A DNA stretch of 64,000 bases from Terriglobia bacterium (GTDB lineage: Bacteria > Acidobacteriota > Terriglobia > Acidiferrales > UBA7541): the NCBI GenBank assembly GCA_020072805.1, contig JAIQGC010000005.1:35902-99901 (forward strand), in the 5' to 3' direction. Positions 39,463-49,800 of the stretch are shown here, piece by piece. How positions within the stretch are numbered: position 1 is the stretch's first letter; every line of letters starts with the position of its first letter. The translations under genes were made by a program, and so were the position numbers. A model generated the notes under the pieces. It ran no database searches. It was not told the DNA's origin and was given only the letters and a program-made list of their open reading frames with translations.

Positions 39463-41681
39463 TAGTGGAAACGATAGCGCACTTGCGCGAAGATTTCCCG
39501 CGGATTCAGGGTATGCGTTCCCCCGAAAGTCTGGCTGTTATCCAGCAGCACCCGCCGGTTGGCTGCGTTCATCGCGCTCACGGAAACCGAAAAATGCTCC
39601 CCGAACTCTTTTCCCACCGACACGTCGAACGTCGTGTGTCCCGCCAGATGCTCTGGCGGGGCATTTCCGTTGGCGAAGCCCGATCCATAATACACATCCA
39701 GCGACGCATAGCTCCGCTTCGGCAGATCCACGCGGCCTCCGGCGTGCAGCGTGTTGCGCTGGTCATGGTCCAGCAGAAAGGCGCCGCCCGGCGGCGAAAA
39801 GTCCGTCAGTCCTCCGCTGATTCCCCCGCTCCCCGTGGCCACCTGATTCGAATACGTCAGATAAATCTGCCCCTGCTTGCGCAGGCGCGGCGAACGCAGC
39901 GTCAATTCCCATCCGCGCACCAGCGCTCCATTGATGGTAATCGGGAAGCACACCCCGGAGCCCTGCAGGCAGTTGTGGTCGAAGAAATTGCGCGCCCGCG
40001 TGCGGAACGTGTCCGCGTCCGCCGTCCACCCGCGCAGCGGAATCGTCACGCCGAACTGGTGCTCCTCGTCGCGCTCCCCATGCAGCGGGATAAACGCCAG
40101 GTTCTGGCTGGTGACGAATTGCAACAGCGGTCCCGAAGCCGTCAGCAGCGGGGGCGCCTGGTAAAAGCGGCCGTAAAACCCCCGCAGCGTCCATTTCAGT
40201 TTTGGAATGCGCACCGCCGCGCCCAATCGCGGGCTTGTCGCGTTCTCCGCCACGCCGCCGGAAAAATGCGTCTGGCGCACACCGCCGCTCAGCGTCAGCC
40301 ACGATGCCGCGCGCAACTCCTCTTCCGCAAACAGCGCCAGCATCCCTCCGGAAATCGCTTCCCGGTCGGGAAAGCCGGAAAAACTCTGCTGACTGGCCGC
40401 GAGGTCGAAGAGTTGATCGTCCTGCTGCGCAAATCCGTAAAGCCCCGCGCGTGCATTGTGACGGCCCTGCACATAGGCCATCGTCGCCTGCCCTCCTTCG
40501 TATTTCGAACGGCGATCGTCCGTCGCCGCGATCGGAATATCTCCGGGACTGCTTTCGTAGGCGGCCCGGTTGAAATGGTCAAACGGAGAAACCGTCAGCA
40601 TCAGCCCGGGGTTAAACGTATGCACCCACGAAAACGCCGCATATGCGTCACTCTCCCGGTTGGCATCCCGCTGCACCTGATTCGCGCTGTTGTCCGGATT
40701 CGCCGGATCAAACGGCACCTGATAGAAGTCGCGCCGCAGTTGCGCCACCAGGCGCAGTTGATTCCGCGCGTCCACGTTGTAGATCAGCGACGCGAACCCT
40801 CCCGCGCCGTTGGTGCGGTCGTGCAGCACCGCCGCGGTCGGCGTCTCCAGCCCCAGATCGCTGCGGCTCCCGCTGACGCTCGCGTAATACGCGAAGCGGT
40901 TGCCGTGCCCGCCGAGGTTAAGCTGATCGTCCGTCTGCAGGAAATTTCCGAAACTGGCCACGATCTCCGCTTCGTTGTTCCGTTCGAATCCCGTCCGCGG
41001 CGCCACGTTGAATACTCCGTACGTCCGGTCGCCGAAATCCGCCGCATAGCTCCCGCGCTGTATTTCCACCGTATCAATGTCCTTGGGATCGATTTGCGGG
41101 CCCAGATTGCCCGCGATATTCGTGTTGGGAATGGGCACGCCGTCGATCAGCCAGCTCACCTGATGCCCGCCGCGCACGTGCAGTTGGTCGTGCGTCAGAT
41201 AAGCTCCCGGCACATTGTTGGTAATCAGAGCCAGGCTGTTGCTGCGCGCGGCCCCCGGCGTTTCCCGGATCTCCTCGCGGTTCACCAGATTTGTCGGTGT
41301 CACCGATTCCGTCTGCGCCGGCGCTCCTTCCGCCGTCACCGTGACCGACTGGACCTGCGTCGCCAGCTGCAGCTCGAAGTGCAGAATCGGCGCCGTCCCC
41401 GAAAGCACCGTCACCGCCTGCTCCGCCGCGGCCAGCCCCGCTTTGCTGGCGCTCACCGTATATTCCCCCAGGGGCACGGCGTCAAAATGAAACTCTCCAT
41501 CCACATCCGTCTGGGCTGTCTGCGTGTAGCTGGAAGCCCTGGCCTTCAGCACCACGGTCATCTCCGCCACCGGGCGATGCTGCGGATCATGAACGATCCC
41601 GCGTACCGTGCCAAACACCGTCGCGTGCGCCGCCCAGCCAAAAAACAATAAAACGCAGCTCAACTGCAAAATCCGCGGCAT
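39459..41681 (-). CDS. TonB-dependent receptor with carboxypeptidase-regulatory-like N-terminal domain
   Basis: GTVRGIVHDPQHRPV..; plug/barrel motifs, terminal aromatic YRFHY. Confidence 0.88.
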   Translation of the reverse strand: MPRILQLSCVLLFFGWAAHATVFGTVRGIVHDPQHRPVAEMTVVLKARASSYTQTAQTDVDGEFHFDAVPLGEYTVSASKAGLAAAEQAVTVLSGTAPILHFELQLATQVQSVTVTAEGAPAQTESVTPTNLVNREEIRETPGAARSNSLALITNNVPGAYLTHDQLHVRGGHQVSWLIDGVPIPNTNIAGNLGPQIDPKDIDTVEIQRGSYAADFGDRTYGVFNVAPRTGFERNNEAEIVASFGNFLQTDDQLNLGGHGNRFAYYASVSGSRSDLGLETPTAAVLHDRTNGAGGFASLIYNVDARNQLRLVAQLRRDFYQVPFDPANPDNSANQVQRDANRESDAYAAFSWVHTFNPGLMLTVSPFDHFNRAAYESSPGDIPIAATDDRRSKYEGGQATMAYVQGRHNARAGLYGFAQQDDQLFDLAASQQSFSGFPDREAISGGMLALFAEEELRAASWLTLSGGVRQTHFSGGVAENATSPRLGAAVRIPKLKWTLRGFYGRFYQAPPLLTASGPLLQFVTSQNLAFIPLHGERDEEHQFGVTIPLRGWTADADTFRTRARNFFDHNCLQGSGVCFPITINGALVRGWELTLRSPRLRKQGQIYLTYSNQVATGSGGISGGLTDFSPPGGAFLLDHDQRNTLHAGGRVDLPKRSYASLDVYYGSGFANGNAPPEHLAGHTTFDVSVGKEFGEHFSVSVSAMNAANRRVLLDNSQTFGGTHTLNPREIFAQVRYRFHY

Positions 41682-41750
41682 GAACTTTTCTTTTCTCAAT
41701 GGAATGTGCCCCCGGCGGCGATTTAGCCGCGGTTCGCGTGGTTTTTGTGG

Positions 41751-41778
41751 GTAGGGGCACGGCATGCCGTGCCCCTAC
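41751..41778. repeat. 28-bp perfect palindrome GTAGGGGCACGGCATGCCGTGCCCCTAC
   Basis: Read directly. Confidence 0.85.
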
Positions 41779-41834
41779 TCGCTTTCCGCAATGGAAATCG
41801 CGCTCTTGCGCATCCGTCCCGTGAGTATTTCGGC

Positions 41835-42254
41835 TTAAAGGGCTGCGGCAATGTATCGAGGCGGCGGGGAACTGGGCGCAATCGCCCGGGGAATCTCGCG
41901 GGCCTTCAAATCCAGGATGAATTCGCCGGGGTCGGACAGCGGAAGACCAGGCGCCGGCGGAGGAAGCAGAAACGCCAGCGGCGCTCCCACCAATCGCTCC
42001 GGACTCTGGCAGCAGTCCATCGTGCAGGCGGCCATCTCCGCCAGTTCACGGTCGCAATTCGCCGCGGAACCCGGCCTGGCCGGAGGTTTCGAATGATGCT
42101 GCCCGCTCACCGGACAGTGTCCCGCCGCACAGCAGCTCTCTCCACTCTGCCCGGAAAGCGCAGCCGCGGCCCAGGGCGCATGCAGCAGCACCACCGCAAG
42201 CAGGCAAATACCGGCCTGCAGGGTAGTGCTCCGATGGGAATTCCTCGTCTTCAT
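41835..42254 (-). CDS. Secreted Cys/His-rich protein
   Basis: Signal peptide; SGESCCAAGHCPVSGQHHS..ACTMDCCQ. Confidence 0.7.
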   Translation of the reverse strand: MKTRNSHRSTTLQAGICLLAVVLLHAPWAAAALSGQSGESCCAAGHCPVSGQHHSKPPARPGSAANCDRELAEMAACTMDCCQSPERLVGAPLAFLLPPPAPGLPLSDPGEFILDLKAREIPRAIAPSSPPPRYIAAAL

Positions 42255-42383
42255 CCGGCCTCTTTCTTCTCCGCCTATCATACGATAGATGGCAGGGAAG
42301 CCATGGCGCCATTCGCCGCGCGCCGCCATATTGGCCTGTTCTCCCCGCTTGACTCGCCGCGCAAGGAGTCGCAAACTCGTCTC

Positions 42384-42788
42384 ATGCCCGAAACCTTTCT
42401 GACTTTCGACTTCGCCACGGGCGAAGAAACGGCCCAACAGGCCCGCCACAAGCTGGAAACCTGGAAGCAGGCCTTCCGCCTCGATAAAAAACTGCGTTTC
42501 GCTTTCGACCGCGGCGAGCCCCTGGCCGAACCCGCTGCCGCTCCCGCCGCCTCCAAAGGCAAGCCCAAAAAGGAAGAAAAAGCGCCCGCGAGCGGCCCGG
42601 TTAAACTCCTCGTGCGCCTCTATTTTTCCGATCACGAGAAAATGACCGGCCAGCGCTGGATCCAGCGCATCCCCCAGGAAGAACCTTTCAAGGCCGCCTC
42701 GCCCCAGGTCATCCCCGCGGGCGCTCCCGAATTTGCCGCCACGCAGCAACGCTTTGAAGCCCTGGCCACGGACAGGCCAAAATGGTAG
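42384..42788 (+). CDS. Hypothetical protein
   Basis: MPETFLTFDFATGEETAQQARHKLETWKQAFRLDKKLRFAFDRGE.. Confidence 0.6.
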   Translation: MPETFLTFDFATGEETAQQARHKLETWKQAFRLDKKLRFAFDRGEPLAEPAAAPAASKGKPKKEEKAPASGPVKLLVRLYFSDHEKMTGQRWIQRIPQEEPFKAASPQVIPAGAPEFAATQQRFEALATDRPKW

Positions 42789-42905
42789 ATACGGCACGGA
42801 GGTTTTCCTGGGGGTTCTATCCGGCCCTCGAAGCCCGGTATAATACACTTTCCTAGGCAGGCATCCCGGTTCCCGCGGCAATCTTTCCCTACGAGGGCAG
42901 AGCGA

Positions 42906-45062
42906 ATGGCGGTTCAGACGCGCATTAAAATAGCCAGGCAGGACGCTCCCAAGCTCGGCGGCCTGGACCACGAAACCCTGCTGCGTCTCTACCGCACCAT
43001 GTATCAGTCCCGGCGCATTGATGACCGGGAAATCCAGCTCAAGCGCCAGAACAAGACCTTTTTCCAAATCTCCAGCGCCGGCCATGAAGCCGTCACCGCG
43101 GCTATGGGGCTTCTTCTGCGTTCCGGCGAGGACTGGATCTATTCCTACTATCGCGACCGCGCTCTCTGCCTCATGCTCGGCGTCTCTCCTCTCGATATGC
43201 TCCTGCAGGCCGTGGGCGCCAAGGACGATCCCGCTTCCGGCGGCCGCCAGATGCCCTCCCACTGGGGCCATCCCCGCTTCAATATCGTCAGCCGCTCTTC
43301 CTGCACCGGAACCCAGTTCCTCCAGGCCGTGGGCTCCGCCGAAGCCACGCTCTATTACGACCAGTTTCCCAAGGCCCTCGCCCGCGCCTCTTCTTCTCCC
43401 GGCGGTGAACTGGCCCGCCATGCGCACGGCGAGATCGTCTATGTCTCCTCCGGCGACGGCGCCACCAGCGAAGGCGAATTCTGGGAATCCCTGAACGCAG
43501 CCTGCATGAAGAAACTTCCGCTGCTCTACCTCATCGAGGACAACGGCTACGCCATTTCCGTTCCCATCGAGGCCCAGACCGCCGGCGGCAGCATCTCCAA
43601 ACTCGTCCAGGGCTTCCCCGGCCTGCACGTCGCCGAATGCGACGGCACCGACCCCCTGGTAAGCTATGCCGTCTGCAAACAGGCCGTCGAATATTGCCGC
43701 GAACGCCGCGGCCCCGCCCTGGTTCACGCCCACGTGGCTCGCTGCTATTCCCATTCGCTCTCCGACGACGATAAGCTGTACCGCACGCCCGCCGAGCGCG
43801 AAGCGGAATCCCGCCGCGACCCGCTCTCCAAGTTCGCGCTTTTCCTCGTCCGCAACAATGTCCTGGACGAAAAAGCGCTGCAAGCCCTTGAAACCGAAGT
43901 GGACCATGAAATCCGCGAAGCCGCCGACCACGCCCTGGCCGCCGAATTCCCCCCTTCCGGCTCCTACCGCCTCCACGTCTATTCCCGCGATGTGGACCCC
44001 ACAGCGAATTCCTTCGACTCCGCTCCGCGCCTCCACGGTCCCGCCAAGACCATGGTGGAAATGGTCGCCGCCACTCTCGCCGATGAAATGGCCCGCGACG
44101 AACGCATCATCGTCTTTGGCGAGGACGTCGCCGACTGCAGCCGCGAAGATTCCCTGAAAGAAGTAAAGGGAAAAGGCGGCGTTTTCAAAGCCACTGCCGG
44201 TCTGCAGCGCAAATACGGCCACGACCGCGTCTTCAATTCTCCTCTTGCCGAAGCCGCCATCGTCGGCCGCGCCATCGGCATGGCCACCCGCGGCCTCAAG
44301 CCCGTCGCCGAAATCCAGTTCTTCGATTACATCTGGCCCGCCATGATGCAGATCCGCGACGAACTCTGCGTCATGCGCTGGCGTTCCAACGGCGCCTTCA
44401 AGGCTCCCGCGGTTCTCCGCGTGCCCATCGGCGGCTACCTCACCGGCGGCGCCATCTATCACAGCCAGTGCGGCGAAGTCCTCTTCACGCACACGCCCGG
44501 CCTGCGCGTGGTCATGCCCTCCACTGCTCTGGACGTTTGCGGCCTGCTGCGCACCGCCGTGCGCTGCGACGATCCCGTCATGTTCCTCGAACACAAACAT
44601 CTTTACCGCCAGCCCTATAACCGCTCCGAATATCCCGGCCCCGATTTCACCATCCCCTTCGGCAAGGCCCGCATGGTCCGCCAGGGCTCCGCCGTCACCA
44701 TCCTCACCTATGGCGCTGTCGTGCACCGCGCCGAAGTCGCTGCCGCCCAGTTGGAAAGAGAAGGCATCTCCGTCGAGATCCTCGACCTGCGCTCCCTCGC
44801 TCCCTACGATTGGGAGGCCATTGCCACTTCCGTCCGCAAAACCGCCCGCGTCATCGTCGCCCACGAGGACATGCTTTCCTGGGGCTATGGCGCGGAAATC
44901 GCCGCCCGCATTGCCGATGAACTCTTTGCCGACCTGGACGCCCCGGTCAAGCGCATCGCCGCCGCCGACACTTTCTGCGCCTACCAGCCCAAGGTCGAAG
45001 ACGAAATCCTTCCCCAGACGCATACGATCGTGACCGCGGTGAAGGAACTTCTGCGCTACTAG
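42906..45062 (+). CDS. 2-oxoacid dehydrogenase E1, fused alpha and beta subunits
   Basis: [19 protein letters not shown] (ThDP motif), then [56 protein letters not shown]. Confidence 0.92.
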   Translation: MAVQTRIKIARQDAPKLGGLDHETLLRLYRTMYQSRRIDDREIQLKRQNKTFFQISSAGHEAVTAAMGLLLRSGEDWIYSYYRDRALCLMLGVSPLDMLLQAVGAKDDPASGGRQMPSHWGHPRFNIVSRSSCTGTQFLQAVGSAEATLYYDQFPKALARASSSPGGELARHAHGEIVYVSSGDGATSEGEFWESLNAACMKKLPLLYLIEDNGYAISVPIEAQTAGGSISKLVQGFPGLHVAECDGTDPLVSYAVCKQAVEYCRERRGPALVHAHVARCYSHSLSDDDKLYRTPAEREAESRRDPLSKFALFLVRNNVLDEKALQALETEVDHEIREAADHALAAEFPPSGSYRLHVYSRDVDPTANSFDSAPRLHGPAKTMVEMVAATLADEMARDERIIVFGEDVADCSREDSLKEVKGKGGVFKATAGLQRKYGHDRVFNSPLAEAAIVGRAIGMATRGLKPVAEIQFFDYIWPAMMQIRDELCVMRWRSNGAFKAPAVLRVPIGGYLTGGAIYHSQCGEVLFTHTPGLRVVMPSTALDVCGLLRTAVRCDDPVMFLEHKHLYRQPYNRSEYPGPDFTIPFGKARMVRQGSAVTILTYGAVVHRAEVAAAQLEREGISVEILDLRSLAPYDWEAIATSVRKTARVIVAHEDMLSWGYGAEIAARIADELFADLDAPVKRIAAADTFCAYQPKVEDEILPQTHTIVTAVKELLRY

Positions 45063-45135
45063 CAGGGAATTCAGGGAACTTTCTCCGCCCCGCCCTCGTA
45101 TATTCAATAGGTGTTGTTCCCGTGGAGGTGCGCAC

Positions 45136-45657
45136 ATGCTTTGCCCATCCTGCCAGAAGGAAATCCTGCAAGATTCCCGATTCTGCTATTTCTGCGGCGC
45201 CGCCCAGTCCGCCGCCTCCTCTCCCGCTGCTCCGCCGTCCGGCGCAAAAGTCCTGCTCCGCTCCGTCTCCGACAGGAAAATCGGCGGCGTCTGCGCCGGC
45301 CTCGCCGACTACCTCGATCTCGACGTTTCCCTCGTCCGCATCTTGTGGGTTTTGCTCGCCTTTGCGGGCGCCGGAATTCTCGCCTACCTGATCTGCTGGA
45401 TCGTCATTCCCGAGGCTCCCGCCGCCACGCCACCCGGCCCGCAAAAACGCCTCCAGCGCTCGGTCAGCGACGCCAAGCTCGGCGGCGTCTGCGCCGGCGT
45501 GGCCTCCTATTTCGGCCTCGACGTCACCCTGGTCCGCGTCGTCTGGCTCGTTCTGGCTCTCACCGGCACCGGCATCCTCGCCTACATCGTCTGCTGGATC
45601 GTCATGCCGGAAGCCCCTTTCGCTCATCCTTCTCCCAGCGGCGCCGCCACGGCTTGA
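45136..45657 (+). CDS. Zinc-ribbon protein with two PspC domains
   Basis: [19 protein letters not shown]; two copies of SVSD.K.GGVCAG.A.Y..LDV.LVR..W. Confidence 0.88.
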   Translation: MLCPSCQKEILQDSRFCYFCGAAQSAASSPAAPPSGAKVLLRSVSDRKIGGVCAGLADYLDLDVSLVRILWVLLAFAGAGILAYLICWIVIPEAPAATPPGPQKRLQRSVSDAKLGGVCAGVASYFGLDVTLVRVVWLVLALTGTGILAYIVCWIVMPEAPFAHPSPSGAATA

Positions 45658-45802
45658 AGCTCTGCCCGCCCGCGGGTAGCCCAACCCCTTCCTTTTTGTT
45701 ATTCTGTAAAAAATCGATAAAGCGGAGGGTGTCTCCGCGGGCAACTTGAGCTATAATAGTAAATCGATTTAGTTAAGATACCCGTTCCATGAAGGACCGT
45801 CC

Positions 45803-46987
45803 ATGAAACCCATCAAGCGCATCGGCATCCTCACCGGCGGCGGCGACGTCCCCGGCCTCAATCCCGTCATCAAGAGCGTCGTCTATAACGCCTCCGCCAT
45901 GGGCGCCGACGTCATCGGCATCCGCCGCGGCTGGCAGGGCCTCACCCACATGCGCCCCGGTGTGCTCCCCGACGAGGAATATATCCGCCCCCTCGACCGC
46001 ATCAACACGCGCCACATCGACCGCACCGGCGGCACCGTCCTGCACACCTCGCGCACCAACGCCCGCAAAATGAAAAAAAACAAACTCCCCGCGCACATTT
46101 CCCCCGAAAAATTGCGCTCCATGGAAAAGGGCGACGGCTTCTACGACTTCACCCCCGTGGTCCTCGATAATATCGCTTCCCTCGGCCTCGATTGCCTCAT
46201 CGCCATCGGCGGCGACGATACCCTCAGCTATGCCCAGGTCCTCGAGGACGCTGGCGTTCCCATGATCGGCATTCCCAAAACCATGGATAACGACGTCCAG
46301 GGCACGGAATACTGCATCGGCTTTTCCACCGCCATCACCCGCGCCAAGGACCTCATCACCCGCCAGCGCACCACCATCGGTTCCCACGAGCGCATCGGCA
46401 TCTTTCGGATCTTCGGCCGCGACGCCGGCTTCACCGCCCTCTATACCGCCTACGTCACCTCCACCCGCTGCGTTCTTCCCGAAGTCGAATTCGATCTCGA
46501 TCGCCTCGTCGAAGTCCTGGTCGACGATAAGAAGAACAATCCCAGCCGCTATGCCCTGGTCATCGCCTCCGAAGGCGCCGTCTGGAAGGGCGAGGAAGTG
46601 CGCGAATACGGCGAAGCCGACGCCTACGGCCACCGCAAAAAAGTGGATATCGGCCACGCCCTCGCCGAAGAAATCAAGCGCCGCACCGGCGAAGACACCA
46701 TCGTCAGCGACCTGACCTACGACCTGCGCAGCGGCGAACCCGATGCCGTCGACCAAATGGTCGCCATCACCTTCGCCAACGTCGCCATGGACCTCCTTCG
46801 CGACGGCATTCATGGCCGCCTCGTCGGCGTTCAGGACGGCAAATATGCCCACGCCCCCCTGCCCGACCCCAAAATGGGCCCCCGCAAGCTGGACATCGAG
46901 CGCATGTACAACATTGAACGTTTCCGCCCCATGTACACGGGCAAACTGGGCATGCCCCTGCTCCTCGGCACCGTCCACACCACGTAG
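45803..46987 (+). CDS. 6-phosphofructokinase paralog 1 (GGDDT type, predicted PPi-dependent)
   Basis: GILTGGGDVPGLNPVI, IGGDDTLSYA, PKTMDNDVQGTEYCIGF, GRDAGF. Confidence 0.88.
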   Translation: MKPIKRIGILTGGGDVPGLNPVIKSVVYNASAMGADVIGIRRGWQGLTHMRPGVLPDEEYIRPLDRINTRHIDRTGGTVLHTSRTNARKMKKNKLPAHISPEKLRSMEKGDGFYDFTPVVLDNIASLGLDCLIAIGGDDTLSYAQVLEDAGVPMIGIPKTMDNDVQGTEYCIGFSTAITRAKDLITRQRTTIGSHERIGIFRIFGRDAGFTALYTAYVTSTRCVLPEVEFDLDRLVEVLVDDKKNNPSRYALVIASEGAVWKGEEVREYGEADAYGHRKKVDIGHALAEEIKRRTGEDTIVSDLTYDLRSGEPDAVDQMVAITFANVAMDLLRDGIHGRLVGVQDGKYAHAPLPDPKMGPRKLDIERMYNIERFRPMYTGKLGMPLLLGTVHTT

Positions 46988-47047
46988 GGAATACCCGCGG
47001 AGGTATCCGCGGGCACGCTGAAAAAAAGAATTTTCTTCGGATGATTG

Positions 47048-47458
47048 CTACTTCCCGGACTTGTCCTTAAACAGCGGCCGGTCCAGCGATAGCATCCCTG
47101 CCCCCACGCTGGCCAGCGCCAGGCACGCCGCTCCCATCACCAGCGCGAATTCGTACTCCCGCACCGCCAGATATCCCTTCCCCATATGCACTTTCCAAAT
47201 GGCCACGCCCATCTCTACCGCCAGCAGCCCCGCCGTCACCCGCGTGAACAGTCCCAGCACCAACAGGATGCTTCCAAATACCTCCAGCACTCCCGAGACG
47301 TACGCCAGGTAGCCGGGCAGGCCGTGCTGCGCGAAAAACGCCACGTACCCCGCGCTCGCTCCCGCCAGCTTGGGATATCCGTGCGTGAAAAAAATAATCC
47401 CCAGCGCCAGCCGCAGCATCAGCAGCGCCACCGGTTGCAGCTTTCCGAATAGTTTCAC
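47048..47458 (-). CDS. DoxX family membrane protein
   Basis: LLMLRLALGIIFFTHGYPKLAG..FGSILLVLGLFTRVTAGLLAVEM. Confidence 0.85.
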   Translation of the reverse strand: MKLFGKLQPVALLMLRLALGIIFFTHGYPKLAGASAGYVAFFAQHGLPGYLAYVSGVLEVFGSILLVLGLFTRVTAGLLAVEMGVAIWKVHMGKGYLAVREYEFALVMGAACLALASVGAGMLSLDRPLFKDKSGK

Positions 47459-47589
47459 GGGAAACTCTCTCCTTCGCGGCTCACCCTCTTCGGCGGGCTT
47501 TCCTCGGTTATCGAGTCTAGCAGAAGTTCCCGTTGCGGCGGAACGCCCCGCAAATCGGGTACAATCATGCGGAGGTTTACTCGCGCGAT

Positions 47590-48675
47590 ATGGGCGCCAT
47601 ACGAACCATCGGAGTGGCCAACGGCGGCGGCGACGCTCCCGGCCTCAATGCCGTCATTCGCGGCGTGGTCAAATCCGCCATCGGCCGTTTCGGCTGGCGC
47701 GTTATCGGAATCCGCAACGGCTTCGACAGCCTCATCTGGCCGGAAACCTGCCTCCCCCTCACCTGGAATTCCGTCAGCGGTATCCTCCCCCGCGGCGGCA
47801 CTATCCTCGGCACCACCAACCGTGGCAATCCTTTCGCTTACCACCAGACGGTCGGCGGCAGAGAAGTCATCCAGGACTTTTCCGCGCGCTGCCTCGAAAA
47901 TGCCCGCTCCATCGGCCTCGATGCTCTCGTGGTCATCGGCGGCGACGGCACGCAAAGCATCGCCCGCGATTTCTTCCGCCTCGGCCTCCCCGTCGTCGGC
48001 GTGCCCAAAACCATCGACAACGACCTCTCCGCCACTGAAGTCACTTTCGGCTTCGACACCGCCCTGCATATCGTCACCGAAGCCATCGACCGCCTGCACA
48101 CCACCGCCGAAAGCCATCACCGCGTCATGCTCATCGAAGTCATGGGCCGCGATGCCGGCTGGATCGCCCTCCATTCCGGAATCGCCGGCGGCGCCGATAT
48201 CATCCTCATCCCGGAAATCCCCTTCACTTTCGAATCCATCGCCCGCGCCATCGCCCGGCGCGAGGAGGCCGGCAAGAATTTCAGCCTCATCGTGGTTGCC
48301 GAAGTCGTCAAACTCCCCGAGAAAGACCCTCTGGGCAAGCCCATTCCTCCGCCCCAGCCCGGCAGCGTCGCCAACACCATCGCCTTCTCTCTCCGCGAAA
48401 TGCTTCAGAAGGAGCTGCGCGTCACCGTCCTCGGCCACGTCCAGCGTGGCGGCTCTCCCAGCCCCTATGACCGCATCCTCGCCACCCGATTCGGCGTGGC
48501 CGCCAGCGAACTCGTCTCCCGCGGCGAATTCGGCAGAATGGTCTGCCTGCGCGCCGGCGAAATCACTTCCGTCCCCATCGAGGACGCCGTGGCCCATCTC
48601 AAACTCGTTGATCCAGGGAGCGAAATCGTGCGCACCGCCCGTTCCGTCGGCATCAGCTTTGGTGACGAGCAGTGA
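47590..48675 (+). CDS. pfkA: 6-phosphofructokinase paralog 2 (GGDGT type)
   Basis: GVANGGGDAPGLNAVI, IGGDGTQSIA, PKTIDNDLSATEVTFGFDTA, MGRDAGWIAL. Confidence 0.9.
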   Translation: MGAIRTIGVANGGGDAPGLNAVIRGVVKSAIGRFGWRVIGIRNGFDSLIWPETCLPLTWNSVSGILPRGGTILGTTNRGNPFAYHQTVGGREVIQDFSARCLENARSIGLDALVVIGGDGTQSIARDFFRLGLPVVGVPKTIDNDLSATEVTFGFDTALHIVTEAIDRLHTTAESHHRVMLIEVMGRDAGWIALHSGIAGGADIILIPEIPFTFESIARAIARREEAGKNFSLIVVAEVVKLPEKDPLGKPIPPPQPGSVANTIAFSLREMLQKELRVTVLGHVQRGGSPSPYDRILATRFGVAASELVSRGEFGRMVCLRAGEITSVPIEDAVAHLKLVDPGSEIVRTARSVGISFGDEQ

Positions 48676-49721
48676 AGCGCAATCTTCTGCTGGCCATTCC
48701 GTTTCTCGCCCTCGTCGCTTTCCTGGCCTGGTGGTTTCGCCCCCAGCCCCAGCCGCTCTCCTCCGCCTTTGTCAGCGACCGCAACCTCACCCTCTATAGC
48801 AGCCTGGCTCAGGTGCGCACTCCCCTCGCCACCCTCCACTATGGCGACTCGGTCGCTGTCCTTCGCCGCCGCAATGAAAACGTGCAGGTCCGCACCAAAG
48901 ACAACCTCACTGGATGGGTCGATGGCAGCCGCCTCATGGCCCCCGACCTCTGGCTCAAGTGCGCCCAGCTCCTCGAGCGGGCCCGCGCCCTTCCTCTGCA
49001 ATCCCGCGGCCGCACCAAAGTCAAAACCAATCTGCGCTCCGAACCCGGCCGCTCCTCTCCCAAGCTCTATCAATTCTCCCGCGGCGTCCCTCTCGAAGTT
49101 GTCGGCCGCTCCGTCGCCGACTGGGTCCAGGCCGCCGATGAAAAGGACTCTTCCGAAGCACCGCAGGAATCCAGGAAAGAGGACTGGTTCCTCGTTCGCG
49201 GTCTTTCTTCCGCCGCTCCCGGTGAAGCTGCGGCTCGTTCCGACGCTCCCGGCGTCCAGAACCTGAGCGATGAGCCCGTCCCCGTGGCCGGCTGGGTCGT
49301 GGCCCGCTTCGTCGAACTCGATCTCCCCGATGCCGTCCGCGTTCAGACCCTCGCCTCCGACCTTCGCCCTCTCGCCTGGTTCGAACTCAATCGTGTTCCC
49401 GATCCCTCCGGTGACAAACCCCAATATCTCGTCGCCGGCGCCCGCGGTCCCGAAGGCCAGCCTTGCGACATCACCGCCTTGCGGGTCTTCACCTGGAACG
49501 CCAAGCGCTCCCGCTACGAAACCGCCTTCCTCGAAAATCAACTCTGCGGTTCGCTGCCCATCCGCGTCGGTAAAGGCCCCAAGGGTCAACCCGAATTCCG
49601 CTTTAACGCCATGAGCGTCAAGAAGGAAGAATTCGTCTTCCGCCTCGAACAGACCATCGTGCGCCGCATCCGCAATGCTCCCCCATTCGTCTCTTCTCCG
49701 CTTCCCCAGCCGAATCACTGA
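48672..49721 (+). CDS. Bacterial SH3-domain protein, membrane anchored
   Basis: N-terminal TM; two SH3b-like segments (ENVQVRTKDNLTGWVDG; RGRTKVKTNLRSEPGRSSPKLYQF); GTGA overlap with the upstream gene. Confidence 0.65.
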   Translation: MKRNLLLAIPFLALVAFLAWWFRPQPQPLSSAFVSDRNLTLYSSLAQVRTPLATLHYGDSVAVLRRRNENVQVRTKDNLTGWVDGSRLMAPDLWLKCAQLLERARALPLQSRGRTKVKTNLRSEPGRSSPKLYQFSRGVPLEVVGRSVADWVQAADEKDSSEAPQESRKEDWFLVRGLSSAAPGEAAARSDAPGVQNLSDEPVPVAGWVVARFVELDLPDAVRVQTLASDLRPLAWFELNRVPDPSGDKPQYLVAGARGPEGQPCDITALRVFTWNAKRSRYETAFLENQLCGSLPIRVGKGPKGQPEFRFNAMSVKKEEFVFRLEQTIVRRIRNAPPFVSSPLPQPNH

Positions 49722-49800
49722 CGTATTGCCAATTCACCTTGCATGCGCCGCCACAAGCGGCGAAAATCAATTCGTTCCTGTTCTTCCAAGCGGAGCGCTC

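Noticed and set aside
39306-41651. 781-aa plus-strand ORF
   Set aside because: Arg/His-rich shadow ORF opposite the TonB receptor.
41835-45137. 1100-aa minus-strand ORF
   Set aside because: Antisense shadow of the E1 fusion gene in GC-rich DNA; only its last 140 codons (41835-42254) look like a real gene.
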